A stretch of DNA of 28,216 nt, from assembly GCA_045614505.1 (NCBI GenBank), contig JAZLDA010000062.1:1-28216 (forward strand), given 5' to 3'. Of the stretch, positions 7,072 through 14,814 are shown piece after piece. Position 1 is the first letter of the stretch; the number at the start of each line of letters is the position of its first letter. The translations under genes and the position numbers were made by a program. The DNA is from SIG607 sp045614505 (lineage in GTDB: Bacteria; Bacillota; Clostridia; Oscillospirales; Acutalibacteraceae). The notes beneath the pieces were generated by a model that saw only the letters and a program-made list of their open reading frames with translations, was not told the origin of the DNA and made no database searches.

Positions 7072-7650
7072 ATGAAAATTATTAAAATACTTTGCTGTCT
7101 CAGCCTTGTTTTTACTCTTTCGGGCTGTAGTATGCTCACCGACTATAGGGAGAGCGAGCAGGTTATCGTGGTTTCTGCCTTAGGCTTTGACTATAAAGAC
7201 GGAGCTCTGAAAATTTCCGCCGAGACTGTTTCAAAGGCGGAAAGCAGTGAATCAATTATAATTACCTCTGCAGGAAAAAATATCAGTAACTCAATAGAAA
7301 ATTTAAAGAAAACTGCGGGAGTACCACTTATCTTATCTCATTGCGGAGCAACTGTATTAGGGCAAACGCTAAGCGCAGAACAAATAAACGAGATATTGCT
7401 TTATCTCTGCACCCTTTACGAATTCCCCTCAGACAGCCGCGTTATGTCAAGTGAAAACGCCCTTTCACTGATAAAATGTAAAAATATAACCGGTGAGCAA
7501 GTTGGCTACGGACTTATGAGGCTATTAAAAGAAAATAATATTGACAGCCGCCTTTTTGTAATTTTGCGAAACGAAAAAACTTCGCTTCCCGCTTTTAAAG
7601 TTGAGAAAGAAAACTATATTTTAAAGGACAGTTTATGGATACCAAAATAA
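7072..7650 (+). CDS. gerC: Ger(x)C family germination lipoprotein, C-terminally short
   Basis: 192 residues. The signal peptide MKIIKILCCLSLVFTLSGC ends in a lipobox (LSGC, acylated Cys19), so the protein is predicted to be anchored to the spore inner membrane. The domain that follows (about 28-170: ESEQVIVVSALGFDY, then SHCGATVLG) matches the N-terminal domain of GerC proteins. Family members are normally about 350-400 residues with three domains; here the ORF stops after roughly the first. The stop lies inside the start of gerB (16-base overlap), and no further GerC coding sequence could fit before gerB. So this is a compact natural form or an old in-frame loss, not a fresh frameshift. It lies between gerA and gerB in one operon. 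Confidence 0.85.
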   Translation: MKIIKILCCLSLVFTLSGCSMLTDYRESEQVIVVSALGFDYKDGALKISAETVSKAESSESIIITSAGKNISNSIENLKKTAGVPLILSHCGATVLGQTLSAEQINEILLYLCTLYEFPSDSRVMSSENALSLIKCKNITGEQVGYGLMRLLKENNIDSRLFVILRNEKTSLPAFKVEKENYILKDSLWIPK

Positions 7651-8627
7651 ATAATAATCTATCCTACATTGCACTAATTTCTCTTTTTTTTATCGGCAAC
7701 ACCGTTATTAATTTGCCATTTGGAGAGAATATTAACGGTTCACTGCCGGGCTTTTTCATTGCAGTACTTGCTTCTATCCCCTTTGTACTGCGTATTAGTA
7801 AAATTTCATTAAGTGCAAATAAATCCTTTTTCGGCGTTACCGTCACCTGTCTTTTTGTTATGTATGCGCTTTTTTGCGGCATCGTAACTCTTAGAAATTA
7901 TGTCACCTTCAGCGATAAAATAATTCTCCCTGAAATCGGTAGTTTTTTTCCTTCTCTGCTGTTTTTAGGTTTACTGTGGCTCATTTGCCGTGAAAAAGGA
8001 AGCGTCCTTTTAAAGTTATCTTTAATAAGCGCACTGCTGGTGTTCATAACGGTGATTATTCTTTTTCTTTTAAGCCTTAACAATATATCATTAAAGGCGC
8101 TTATACCAAATAAGTCGCCCACATTAAAGGAAATAGGCTATCAAGCGCTTTCCTACCTTTCAATGAGCTTTATTGAAGGAGTAGTGCTTATAGGCATAAT
8201 AAAAGAGAAAAAGAGAAAAGCAATTCTTGGCGGTTTTCTAACGGGAGCGGCAGTGTTGCTAATAGTCCTCTTGCAGTCGGTGTCGGTTTTCGGCTACTCA
8301 CTTCTCTCCAATCTTAATTACCCCTACGCTTCCGCTATGAGCGTCATTACCTTCGGGGATAAATTTTCTCGTATGGAAGGTTTTTCCTATCTGCTGTATT
8401 TTTTCTGCACTCTCATAAAAACTGCTGTTTGTATAAAAGCAGCAAAATCAGCACTGTGCAAATTTTTCCCGAAAACGGAAAAATATTTTATGCCTGCAGT
8501 GCTGACTGTTTACGCCTTACTCTGTGTCTTTACAGACTTTTTCGTTAATCTTCCATTTATGACTGTAGCCCCGTTCTTAACTATTCCTGCAGTTATACTC
8601 ACCATATTAGCTCCAAAATACAATTAA
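7635..8627 (+). CDS. gerB: Spore germinant receptor subunit B (GerB, amino-acid permease-like)
   Basis: 330 residues, almost entirely hydrophobic, with about ten predicted membrane segments (for example LSYIALISLFFIGNTVIN near the N-terminus and SLISALLVFITVIILFLL in the middle). This is the Spore_permease (APC superfamily) fold. In characterised receptors the B subunit binds the germinant, usually an amino acid or sugar. Typical length is 320-370, so it looks complete. The ATG at 7635 overlaps the end of gerC and has AAGGA upstream, implying translational coupling. It ends ten bases from the stop of the convergent cortex-lytic gene, with no hairpin terminator between them. Confidence 0.93.
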   Translation: MDTKINNNLSYIALISLFFIGNTVINLPFGENINGSLPGFFIAVLASIPFVLRISKISLSANKSFFGVTVTCLFVMYALFCGIVTLRNYVTFSDKIILPEIGSFFPSLLFLGLLWLICREKGSVLLKLSLISALLVFITVIILFLLSLNNISLKALIPNKSPTLKEIGYQALSYLSMSFIEGVVLIGIIKEKKRKAILGGFLTGAAVLLIVLLQSVSVFGYSLLSNLNYPYASAMSVITFGDKFSRMEGFSYLLYFFCTLIKTAVCIKAAKSALCKFFPKTEKYFMPAVLTVYALLCVFTDFFVNLPFMTVAPFLTIPAVILTILAPKYN

Positions 8628-8628
8628 T

Positions 8629-8642
8629 CCCTTTCCCCTAAA
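8629..8642. repeat. C-rich heptamer pair, left copy flanking the sleC unit
   Basis: CCCTTTCCCCTAAA, 13 of 14 bases identical and in the same orientation as 10611-10624 on the other side of the two-gene sleC unit. It overlaps the stop codon of the sleC-like gene. Confidence 0.6.
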
Positions 8643-9981
8643 TATTATCATATTCCCTTGCAATATAAAACCAGGTCCATGGGCCTACACTTCCCGTTAC
8701 AGGCAGACCGTAAAGCCTCTGGAATTCCCTTACGGCTGCTGCCGTAGCAGGACCGTATATACCGTCCACTGTTATATTACCGAGGCTTGGCAAATAGCTC
8801 GATATAGCAGACAGATAGGTTTGCAGATTACGAACATTATTACCCCGCATTCCCTCGCTGAGTACATAACCTGGGTACAGAGCGGCACGGTTTCCTGCAT
8901 ATCCCTCGGGAAGATTTCTTATAATGCTGTCATAAATTTCTCTGATTTTATTCCAAGTTTCTATTTCTACATTTCCTGTTACAGGCAAACCGTAAAACTG
9001 CTGAAAGACCCTTACTGCATTAACGGTATCTTCGCCGTAAACTCCGTCTATAGGCAGAGTATTAAGATTTCCGTTAAAGTAGGCAAGCACATTAAGATAA
9101 TACTGTATTGCCCTCACCTGATTGCCGCTGCTTCCAAGGGTTAATTCACTTTCATAAGGCAGGTCTGCCTCCTCCACCGTAATACCAATAGAATTAAGTT
9201 CGGTAAGTCTTCTCACTCCCACAAACAGTCTTTTGATTCTATACCAGGTAGCTTTGTCAACCTCACCTGTCTGGGGCAGGAAGAACACCTCCTGAAATTT
9301 ACGCACCGCCTCTTCAGTTCTCGTATCGAAAATTCCGTCGGGCAGTGTTATATAATTTATAGCAGGATAATTTCTCGATATGGCATTAAGCTGAGTCTGG
9401 ATTATTTGCACATCATTTCCCGAATCTCCCACTCTCAGCGGAGTGCCCGGATAGGACTCGTCAACATCGGCTATGGGAGCGTTCATAATGATATTTATGT
9501 CATCTCCGTAATAGTTCTGCAGTATCTGATATGGGGTAAACCCCTGCTCTGCAAGGGTAACGGTACCCCACTGTGAAAGCCCTGCACAGGTTGAAGTGGT
9601 ACCGTTGCAGAACTGTGTAAAAAAAGGCTGAACACTGCCCTGCTCCACCACATAGCTGTCAAAAATTTCATCAACGATTTGGCTTATATTCTCAAAAACA
9701 GCTCTGTCCTTAACATAAGCCTGGTCAAACTGTGTTGAATTTGTTATATCAAAATCATACCCCTGACTTTTGTACCATTCAGTATAAATTCTGTTAAGGG
9801 CAAAGGTAATTATTGCATAGATATTTGCTCTGAGCGACTCTTCGGGCCATGTAGGATAAATTTCACTTGAAGCAACGTTTTTTATGTAGTCGATAAAGGG
9901 TACAGTTATATTTTCGGCATTAGCGGAAGGAGCGCCCAAATGCACCGTAATATCTGTTGGAATAACCGGATTAAGTGGCAT
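8638..9981 (-). CDS. sleC: SleC-like spore cortex-lytic enzyme (SpoIID domain plus three peptidoglycan-binding domains)
   Basis: 447 residues with no signal peptide. Residues about 15-170 form a SpoIID/LytB-type lytic transglycosylase domain. KNVASSEIYPTWPEESLRA contains the expected catalytic glutamate (E40), and LSQWGTVTLAEQGFTPYQIL (135-154) is the C-terminal SpoIID signature. Three PF01471-type peptidoglycan-binding repeats follow (about 177-255, 277-354, 367-447), each with the DG(I/V)(Y/F)...FQ..(Y/F).LP.TG pattern. SleC in clostridia degrades spore cortex after proteolytic activation. Here the N-terminal pro-region is encoded by a separate upstream gene 14 bases away. A GAGGTGAT site supports the ATG at 9981. 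Position facing the germinant-receptor operon fits a germination role. Confidence 0.88.
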   Translation of the reverse strand: MPLNPVIPTDITVHLGAPSANAENITVPFIDYIKNVASSEIYPTWPEESLRANIYAIITFALNRIYTEWYKSQGYDFDITNSTQFDQAYVKDRAVFENISQIVDEIFDSYVVEQGSVQPFFTQFCNGTTSTCAGLSQWGTVTLAEQGFTPYQILQNYYGDDINIIMNAPIADVDESYPGTPLRVGDSGNDVQIIQTQLNAISRNYPAINYITLPDGIFDTRTEEAVRKFQEVFFLPQTGEVDKATWYRIKRLFVGVRRLTELNSIGITVEEADLPYESELTLGSSGNQVRAIQYYLNVLAYFNGNLNTLPIDGVYGEDTVNAVRVFQQFYGLPVTGNVEIETWNKIREIYDSIIRNLPEGYAGNRAALYPGYVLSEGMRGNNVRNLQTYLSAISSYLPSLGNITVDGIYGPATAAAVREFQRLYGLPVTGSVGPWTWFYIAREYDNI

Positions 9982-9995
9982 AGCTTATCACCTCG

Positions 9996-10550
9996 TTATA
10001 GAGTATATGGTTCTTCTTCGTCTTCTGTTTGCTCGCCTGTCAGCCCTCCTGTAGCTGCAAGCCATAAAAGTCTCATTTGCTGTATGGATACTACCGAATC
10101 AAAAACAGGAATATTAACAAGATTGCTATCAAGAAAACCCTCTGCCGAAGCCGTAATATTATATAGCCCGTAAACTATTTCACCATTTCTGGGAGCAAGA
10201 GTTGTATCCCTTAAAGGAGCGGCGAGATTTACGGCAGGTGTCTTTCCGCTTTCATCGGTAGTAAGGGTGTAAAGTGTCTGCCCTGTAACGGGGTCGGTTA
10301 TAACTACCGTTGCATTTTTTAAAGGACGGCTCTCAGCAGAATTCACCACCACTATAAGACTTCCCAGTCCGTCCATAGGCAGCTCTGCAACGGCAGGTAC
10401 AGCAACATGTTCAGGCTCAGTATCCGGCATAGGTTCGGGTATAGGTTCGGGCATAGGTTCCGGTACGGGTGGAGTAAGCTCAGTCTTAATGCTTCTTTTC
10501 ATCATCCGTTTCATTTCTTCAATATATTCGTCAATACTTTTTTCATGCAT
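9996..10550 (-). CDS. SleC propeptide-like protein (carboxypeptidase-regulatory/Cna-B-like domain)
   Basis: 184 residues from the ATG at 10550, which has AGAGGTGAT upstream. Residues 1-22 are charged and helical (MHEKSIDEYIEEMKRMMKR). Residues 27-46 are a Pro-Glu repeat (PEPMPEPIPEP). Residues 62-158 form a beta-sandwich-like domain (GSLIVVVNSAESRPLKNATV, then a TDESGKT turn) resembling carboxypeptidase regulatory-like domains. In clostridial SleC a comparable domain is, as far as I recall, the N-terminal pro-region fused to the enzyme. Here it is a separate ORF directly before the catalytic gene. I infer that it acts in trans as chaperone, inhibitor or localiser. It has no signal peptide and an acidic C-terminus (EDEEEPYTL). 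Confidence 0.7.
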   Translation of the reverse strand: MHEKSIDEYIEEMKRMMKRSIKTELTPPVPEPMPEPIPEPMPDTEPEHVAVPAVAELPMDGLGSLIVVVNSAESRPLKNATVVITDPVTGQTLYTLTTDESGKTPAVNLAAPLRDTTLAPRNGEIVYGLYNITASAEGFLDSNLVNIPVFDSVVSIQQMRLLWLAATGGLTGEQTEDEEEPYTL

Positions 10551-10569
10551 AAAATCACCTCTATGAAAA

Positions 10570-10597
10570 ATATATGTAAACAACACATTCCCTATTC
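10570..10597 (-). promoter_or_regulatory. Candidate sporulation-sigma promoter of the sleC unit
   Basis: On the minus strand, GAATA (10593-10597), 16 bases, CATATAT (10570-10576). It resembles sigma-G-type elements imperfectly and has the same short-leader geometry as the gerA promoter. No convincing sigma-A promoter is visible in 10551-10629. Confidence 0.3.
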
Positions 10598-10624
10598 CCC
10601 TTTCCCTATTCCCCTTCCCCTAAA
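10590..10624. repeat. Five in-phase C-rich heptamers (G-quadruplex motif on minus strand)
   Basis: A 35-base run with exact 7-base period, units CCCTATT, CCCCTTT, CCCTATT, CCCCTTC, CCCTAAA. The minus strand carries five runs of three to four G separated by 2-4 bases, a canonical quadruplex pattern. It sits between the ileS terminator and the sleC unit. Confidence 0.75.
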
Positions 10625-10629
10625 AAAAC

Positions 10630-10651
10630 AACCGACTCTTTCGAGTCGGTT
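10630..10651 (-). terminator. Terminator of ileS
   Basis: A 9-bp stem, AACCGACTC / GAGTCGGTT, with a four-base loop. Read on the minus strand it is followed by a GTTTTTTT tract, 10 bases after the ileS stop. Confidence 0.9.
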
Positions 10652-10660
10652 AGTTTTTTC

Positions 10661-13600
10661 TTACATTTTCTTAACACCAATGGTAACCTTTTCGCCGTTT
10701 AAATCCCATTCTTTACTGTAGCCGTCCATTGAGTCGAAATCAAACTCATCAGCAAGGGTATCAACCGAAATTTCCATAGCATTCTTTTCGGTGATATCGG
10801 CAATCTTTTCGTTATCCTGCATAAATACGGCAATGTGGTCAGTAACCAGGAAGCCTGCTTCCTTACGCATTGTCTGAATTTTGCTGGTAATTTCTCTTAC
10901 AAAGCCCTCTTCAATAAGCTCATCTGTAAGAACGGTATCAAGAGCAACGGTAATACCGTTATCAGACAGAGTAAAGAGCCCTTCTTTTTGTACCGTGTCA
11001 ATAAGCAGGTCTTCTTCACTAAGCTCTACAGTACCGCTTGCGAAATCGAATACTAACTTGCCGTTTGCCTTTAGCTCGTTATAAGCGGCAGTGCCGTCAA
11101 GCTCGCTTAAAGCAGTTCTTATTTCAGAAAGCTGTTTGCCGTACTTAGGACCTACAGTTCTCAGCTGTGGCTTAAAGGAGTAGCTTGAAAGAGCACCTGT
11201 ATCCTCAACGAAGGAAACCATCTTAAGATTAAGCTCGTCTCTTATAATGGTAACGGCTTCATCGCTCAAAGCCTTGTCGCACTTAACATACATACCCGAC
11301 AGAGGCTGACGGTTTTTAAGGTTAGCTCCGTTTCTGGCGGCTCTGCCAAGCACTACTATGCTGAGCACCTTTTCCATATCTGCTTCCAGTTCCAAATCAA
11401 TAGCAGTTTCATCAATTGTGGGGAAATCACAAAGGTGAATACTCTCGGGAGCAGAGCTGTCAAGGTTTCTTACAAGATTTAAGTAGATGTTCTCTGCCAT
11501 AAAGGGAATCATGGGAGCGGCAGCCTTAGCGGTGGTAACAAGGGCTGTGTAAAGGGTCATATAGGCAGCAACCTTATCATCCTCCATACCCTGTACCCAG
11601 TAACGCTCTCTGCCACGGCGAACATACCAGTTACTAAGGCTATCAACAAAGCTTTCCAGTGCTCTTGCAGCTTCGGGAATTCTGTAGTTATAAAGGTTTT
11701 CGTCCACTGATTTCACCATAGAATTCATTCGAGAAAGCAGCCATTTATCCATAACCGACAGCTTGCAATCAGAAAGACTGTACTTTGTGGGGTCGAACTT
11801 ATCAATATCTGCATAGAGCACATAGAACGCATAGGTGTTCCACAGTGTACCCATAAACTTTCTCTGACCCTCGGTAACAGCCTTTCCGTAGAAGCGGTTG
11901 GGTAGCCAGGGAGCGGAGTTAGTGTAGAAGTACCAACGAACAGCATCTGCACCGTAAGTTTCCAGTGCATCAAACGGGTCAACGGCGTTGCCCTTGGATT
12001 TACTCATCTTCTGACCGTGTTCGTCCTGAACATGACCTAAAACGATAACGTTTTTATAGGGTGCTTTATTGAAAAGTAAAGTAGAAATAGCAAGCAGTGA
12101 ATAGAACCAGCCTCTGGTCTGGTCAACTGCTTCGGAAATGAAGTTTGCAGGGAACTGCGCCTCAAAGAGTTCTTTGTTCTCAAAGGGATAATGGTGCTGT
12201 GCAAAGGGCATTGCACCACTGTCAAACCAGCAGTCAATAACCTCGGGCACACGCTTCATAACGCCGCCGCAATCTGGACACTTAATGGTCACTGCATCAA
12301 CAAAGGGACGATGAAGCTCAATATCCTCAGGACAGTTATCACTCATTTCTTTGAGCTCTGCAATACTGCCCACAGCGTGACGGCAACCGCATTCACACTC
12401 CCAGATATTCAGCGGAGTACCCCAGTAACGGTTACGTGAGAGTCCCCAGTCCTGAACATTTTCGAGCCAATCGCCGAATCTGCCCTTACCAATGCTCTCG
12501 GGAATCCAGTTAATGGTGTTGTTATTGCGAATAAGGTCTTCCCTTACATCGGTCATCTTTATAAACCATGACTCTCTTGCATAGTAAATAAGAGGAGTGT
12601 CACAGCGCCAGCAGAAGGGATAATCATGCTCGAATTTCGGCGCATCGAAAAGCAGTCCACGGCTATCAAGGTCAACAAGCACCTTGGGGTCTGCGTCTTT
12701 TACAAAAAGTCCTGCAAAGGGAGTTTCCTCTGTCATATTACCTTTGCCGTCAACGAACTGAACAAAGGGTAAATCATATTTTCTGCCAACCTTGGCGTCG
12801 TCTTCACCAAAGGCAGGAGCAATGTGAACGATACCTGTACCGTCAGACATTGTAACGTATGAATCGCAGGTGATAAAGTGACCTTTTTTCTTCTGCTTGT
12901 CAGCGCAAGCTTTTGCACACTCAAAGAGAGGCTCATATTCTCTGTGCTCAAGGTCAGTACCCTTCATAGTCTCAAGAACTGTATATGCAGGTGCATCCTC
13001 GGTTGCAAGCCCTGACAATACTTTGTCAGCAAGAGCTTCGGCAAGATAATAAACATTGCCGTCATTTGCCTTAACTTTAATATAGGTATCCTCTGGGTTT
13101 ACGCAAAGGGCAACGTTGCTGGGCAGAGTCCAGGGGGTTGTTGTCCATGCGAGGAAGAATGCATCTTCGCCTATAACCTTAAAGCGAACAACGGCGCTTC
13201 TTTCCTTTACTGCCTTATAGCCCTGAGCTACCTCGTGAGAAGAAAGAGGTGTTCCGCATCTGGGACAATAAGGAACGATTTTAAAGCCTTTATAAAGAAG
13301 ACCCTTATTATAGATTTCCTTTAAAGCCCACCACTCGGACTCAATAAAATTATTGTCATAGGTAACATAAGGGTTATCCATATCAGCCCAGAAGCCTACT
13401 GTCTGTGAGAAATCCTCCCACATTCCCTTATACTGCCATACGCTTTCCTTACAGTGAGAAATAAAATCGGCAAGACCGTATTTTTCAATCTGCTCCTTGC
13501 CGTCAAGCCCCAGCTTCTTTTCAACCTCAAGCTCAACAGGCAGACCGTGGGTGTCCCAGCCCGCTTTTCTGGGCACCATATAGCCCTTCATAGTGCGGTA

Positions 13601-13810
13601 ACGGGGTATCATATCCTTAATAACACGGGTCAGTACATGACCGATATGAGGCTTGCCGTTGGCGGTTGGAGGGCCATCATAGAACACATAAGGCTCTCCC
13701 TGTGCTCTTGACTCAATACTCTTTTCAAAAATCTTATTTTCACGCCAGAATTTTTCAATTTTCTTTTCTTCTGCCACGAAATTAAGATTGGTGGATACTT
13801 TTTCGTACAT
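10661..13810 (-). CDS. ileS: Isoleucyl-tRNA synthetase (long, eukaryote-like type)
   Basis: 1049 residues. It charges tRNA-Ile with isoleucine in the cytosol. The HIGH motif is at 55-58 within PPTANGKPHIGHVL; the KMSKS loop is at 601-605. Between them is the CP1 editing region (AWTTTPWTLPSN). The C-terminal part holds the anticodon-binding domain. Length and the FYDGPPTANGKPHIGH context suggest the longer IleRS type, which is often less sensitive to mupirocin; that sensitivity is inferred from family knowledge only. The start ATG at 13810 has AAGGGG upstream. There is no room for a T-box leader in the 66-base gap to srtB, which is unusual because many Firmicutes ileS genes have one. A strong terminator follows. 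Confidence 0.97.
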   Translation of the reverse strand: MYEKVSTNLNFVAEEKKIEKFWRENKIFEKSIESRAQGEPYVFYDGPPTANGKPHIGHVLTRVIKDMIPRYRTMKGYMVPRKAGWDTHGLPVELEVEKKLGLDGKEQIEKYGLADFISHCKESVWQYKGMWEDFSQTVGFWADMDNPYVTYDNNFIESEWWALKEIYNKGLLYKGFKIVPYCPRCGTPLSSHEVAQGYKAVKERSAVVRFKVIGEDAFFLAWTTTPWTLPSNVALCVNPEDTYIKVKANDGNVYYLAEALADKVLSGLATEDAPAYTVLETMKGTDLEHREYEPLFECAKACADKQKKKGHFITCDSYVTMSDGTGIVHIAPAFGEDDAKVGRKYDLPFVQFVDGKGNMTEETPFAGLFVKDADPKVLVDLDSRGLLFDAPKFEHDYPFCWRCDTPLIYYARESWFIKMTDVREDLIRNNNTINWIPESIGKGRFGDWLENVQDWGLSRNRYWGTPLNIWECECGCRHAVGSIAELKEMSDNCPEDIELHRPFVDAVTIKCPDCGGVMKRVPEVIDCWFDSGAMPFAQHHYPFENKELFEAQFPANFISEAVDQTRGWFYSLLAISTLLFNKAPYKNVIVLGHVQDEHGQKMSKSKGNAVDPFDALETYGADAVRWYFYTNSAPWLPNRFYGKAVTEGQRKFMGTLWNTYAFYVLYADIDKFDPTKYSLSDCKLSVMDKWLLSRMNSMVKSVDENLYNYRIPEAARALESFVDSLSNWYVRRGRERYWVQGMEDDKVAAYMTLYTALVTTAKAAAPMIPFMAENIYLNLVRNLDSSAPESIHLCDFPTIDETAIDLELEADMEKVLSIVVLGRAARNGANLKNRQPLSGMYVKCDKALSDEAVTIIRDELNLKMVSFVEDTGALSSYSFKPQLRTVGPKYGKQLSEIRTALSELDGTAAYNELKANGKLVFDFASGTVELSEEDLLIDTVQKEGLFTLSDNGITVALDTVLTDELIEEGFVREITSKIQTMRKEAGFLVTDHIAVFMQDNEKIADITEKNAMEISVDTLADEFDFDSMDGYSKEWDLNGEKVTIGVKKM

Positions 13811-13840
13811 TTTAATACCCCTTTATTTAAAGCTTTTTAT

Positions 13841-13869
13841 ATATTAACATAACATATATAAAAAAGCAA
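13841..13869 (-). promoter_or_regulatory. Candidate ileS promoter
   Basis: On the minus strand TTGCTT (13864-13869), 17 bases, TAATAT (13841-13846), in the gap between srtB and ileS. Read-through from topB-srtB is also possible, since no terminator is visible between srtB and ileS. Confidence 0.5.
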
Positions 13870-13876
13870 CATTAAT

Positions 13877-14800
13877 TTATCTGTTGAAAGCAGAGCCGTA
13901 ATATCCGCTGTTTGTCTCTGCATTGGCGTTATTATCAGCATTTTCTCCGTCTTTCACCAGTTTTCCTGCCACAATAAATCTTGCGTCATTACTGCTGTAG
14001 GCACAGGTAGAAAGGGTTACAATTCTGTCTCCCACACCTACCTGAACATCGGTTTTGATTTTAGACTTTGTAAAGGCGTGAGAAATATACTTATTCATTC
14101 CCGCTTCCCCGTAGATTCTGCCGTAAGCAGTGTCTTTGGAGTTGGTTTCATAGGCTGCAAAAATAACGAGTTTGAACTTTCCTTCGGGAGTGAAAATATA
14201 CATCTCGGGATATTTCTCATAATAAGACTGCTTTTTATAATTAAGCAGAGTTCTGAACATTGAGCCGTTATCCATACTGTGACCGTAAATTACGGTGTTA
14301 GCACCCGAAAAGTCAGACCGCGAAGCGTAGTCCATAAATATTGAGCCGTTGATATTCTTCTTACCGTTTATAAGATGATTAAGGTAATAAGAATTATCCT
14401 TTCCCTGCAAAATCGGGTAGTTTATAACTCCGTTTTTGCTGAATATCCAGCCTACAACATCCTTGTTCTGAGCCTTTAGCTTTTCAAAATCAATGGAATC
14501 GGGAACTACTACTTCCTTTTTAGTACCATTTCCGCCGCCAGAACCACCGCTGCCGTCTTCACCGGAAGAATCGGAGGAGGTATCGTTGGAATAGCTCACG
14601 TACTCTCCTGCCAGGTCATCGTTTAGGTTATCATTGTTGAAATCCTGCCAGAAGTAAGAGCCTATATTATAGAGACAGAAAACAAGAACAGCGCAAAGAA
14701 GTACAATGAGTATATTATAAATTTTCTTTCTGTTCTTTTTGCGTTTTCTGTTTTTCCTTTTTTTTACAATAACTTCTTTATCCTGATTAAAATCGCTCAT
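13877..14800 (-). CDS. srtB: Class B sortase
   Basis: 307 residues. The N-terminus is very basic (residues 8-27 mostly Lys/Arg), followed by one membrane segment (about 28-46) and a Ser/Gly-rich linker (about 70-95), so the catalytic domain is outside the cell. The domain starts with VVGWIFSKNGVINYPILQG, typical of class B. The catalytic triad is H174 (VIYGHSM), C266 (LSTCAY) and R274 (NDARFIVAGK). Class B sortases attach substrate proteins to peptidoglycan or act in pilus or haem systems; no sorting-signal substrate is seen in this window. The start has AAAGGA and lies 14 bases after topB, so they are co-transcribed. A basic N-terminus of this size is unusual but topologically sensible. Confidence 0.93.
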   Translation of the reverse strand: MSDFNQDKEVIVKKRKNRKRKKNRKKIYNILIVLLCAVLVFCLYNIGSYFWQDFNNDNLNDDLAGEYVSYSNDTSSDSSGEDGSGGSGGGNGTKKEVVVPDSIDFEKLKAQNKDVVGWIFSKNGVINYPILQGKDNSYYLNHLINGKKNINGSIFMDYASRSDFSGANTVIYGHSMDNGSMFRTLLNYKKQSYYEKYPEMYIFTPEGKFKLVIFAAYETNSKDTAYGRIYGEAGMNKYISHAFTKSKIKTDVQVGVGDRIVTLSTCAYSSNDARFIVAGKLVKDGENADNNANAETNSGYYGSAFNR

Positions 14801-14814
14801 AAAAATGTCCTTTC

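Noticed and set aside
7072..7650. Frameshift explaining the short GerC
   Set aside because: The bases after the stop already encode the well-formed start of gerB, so no hidden GerC C-terminus exists in another frame.
13811..13876. Possible T-box leader of ileS
   Set aside because: Only 66 bases separate srtB and ileS; a T-box needs roughly 150-300 bases, and no T-box sequence (TGGNACCGCG) is present.
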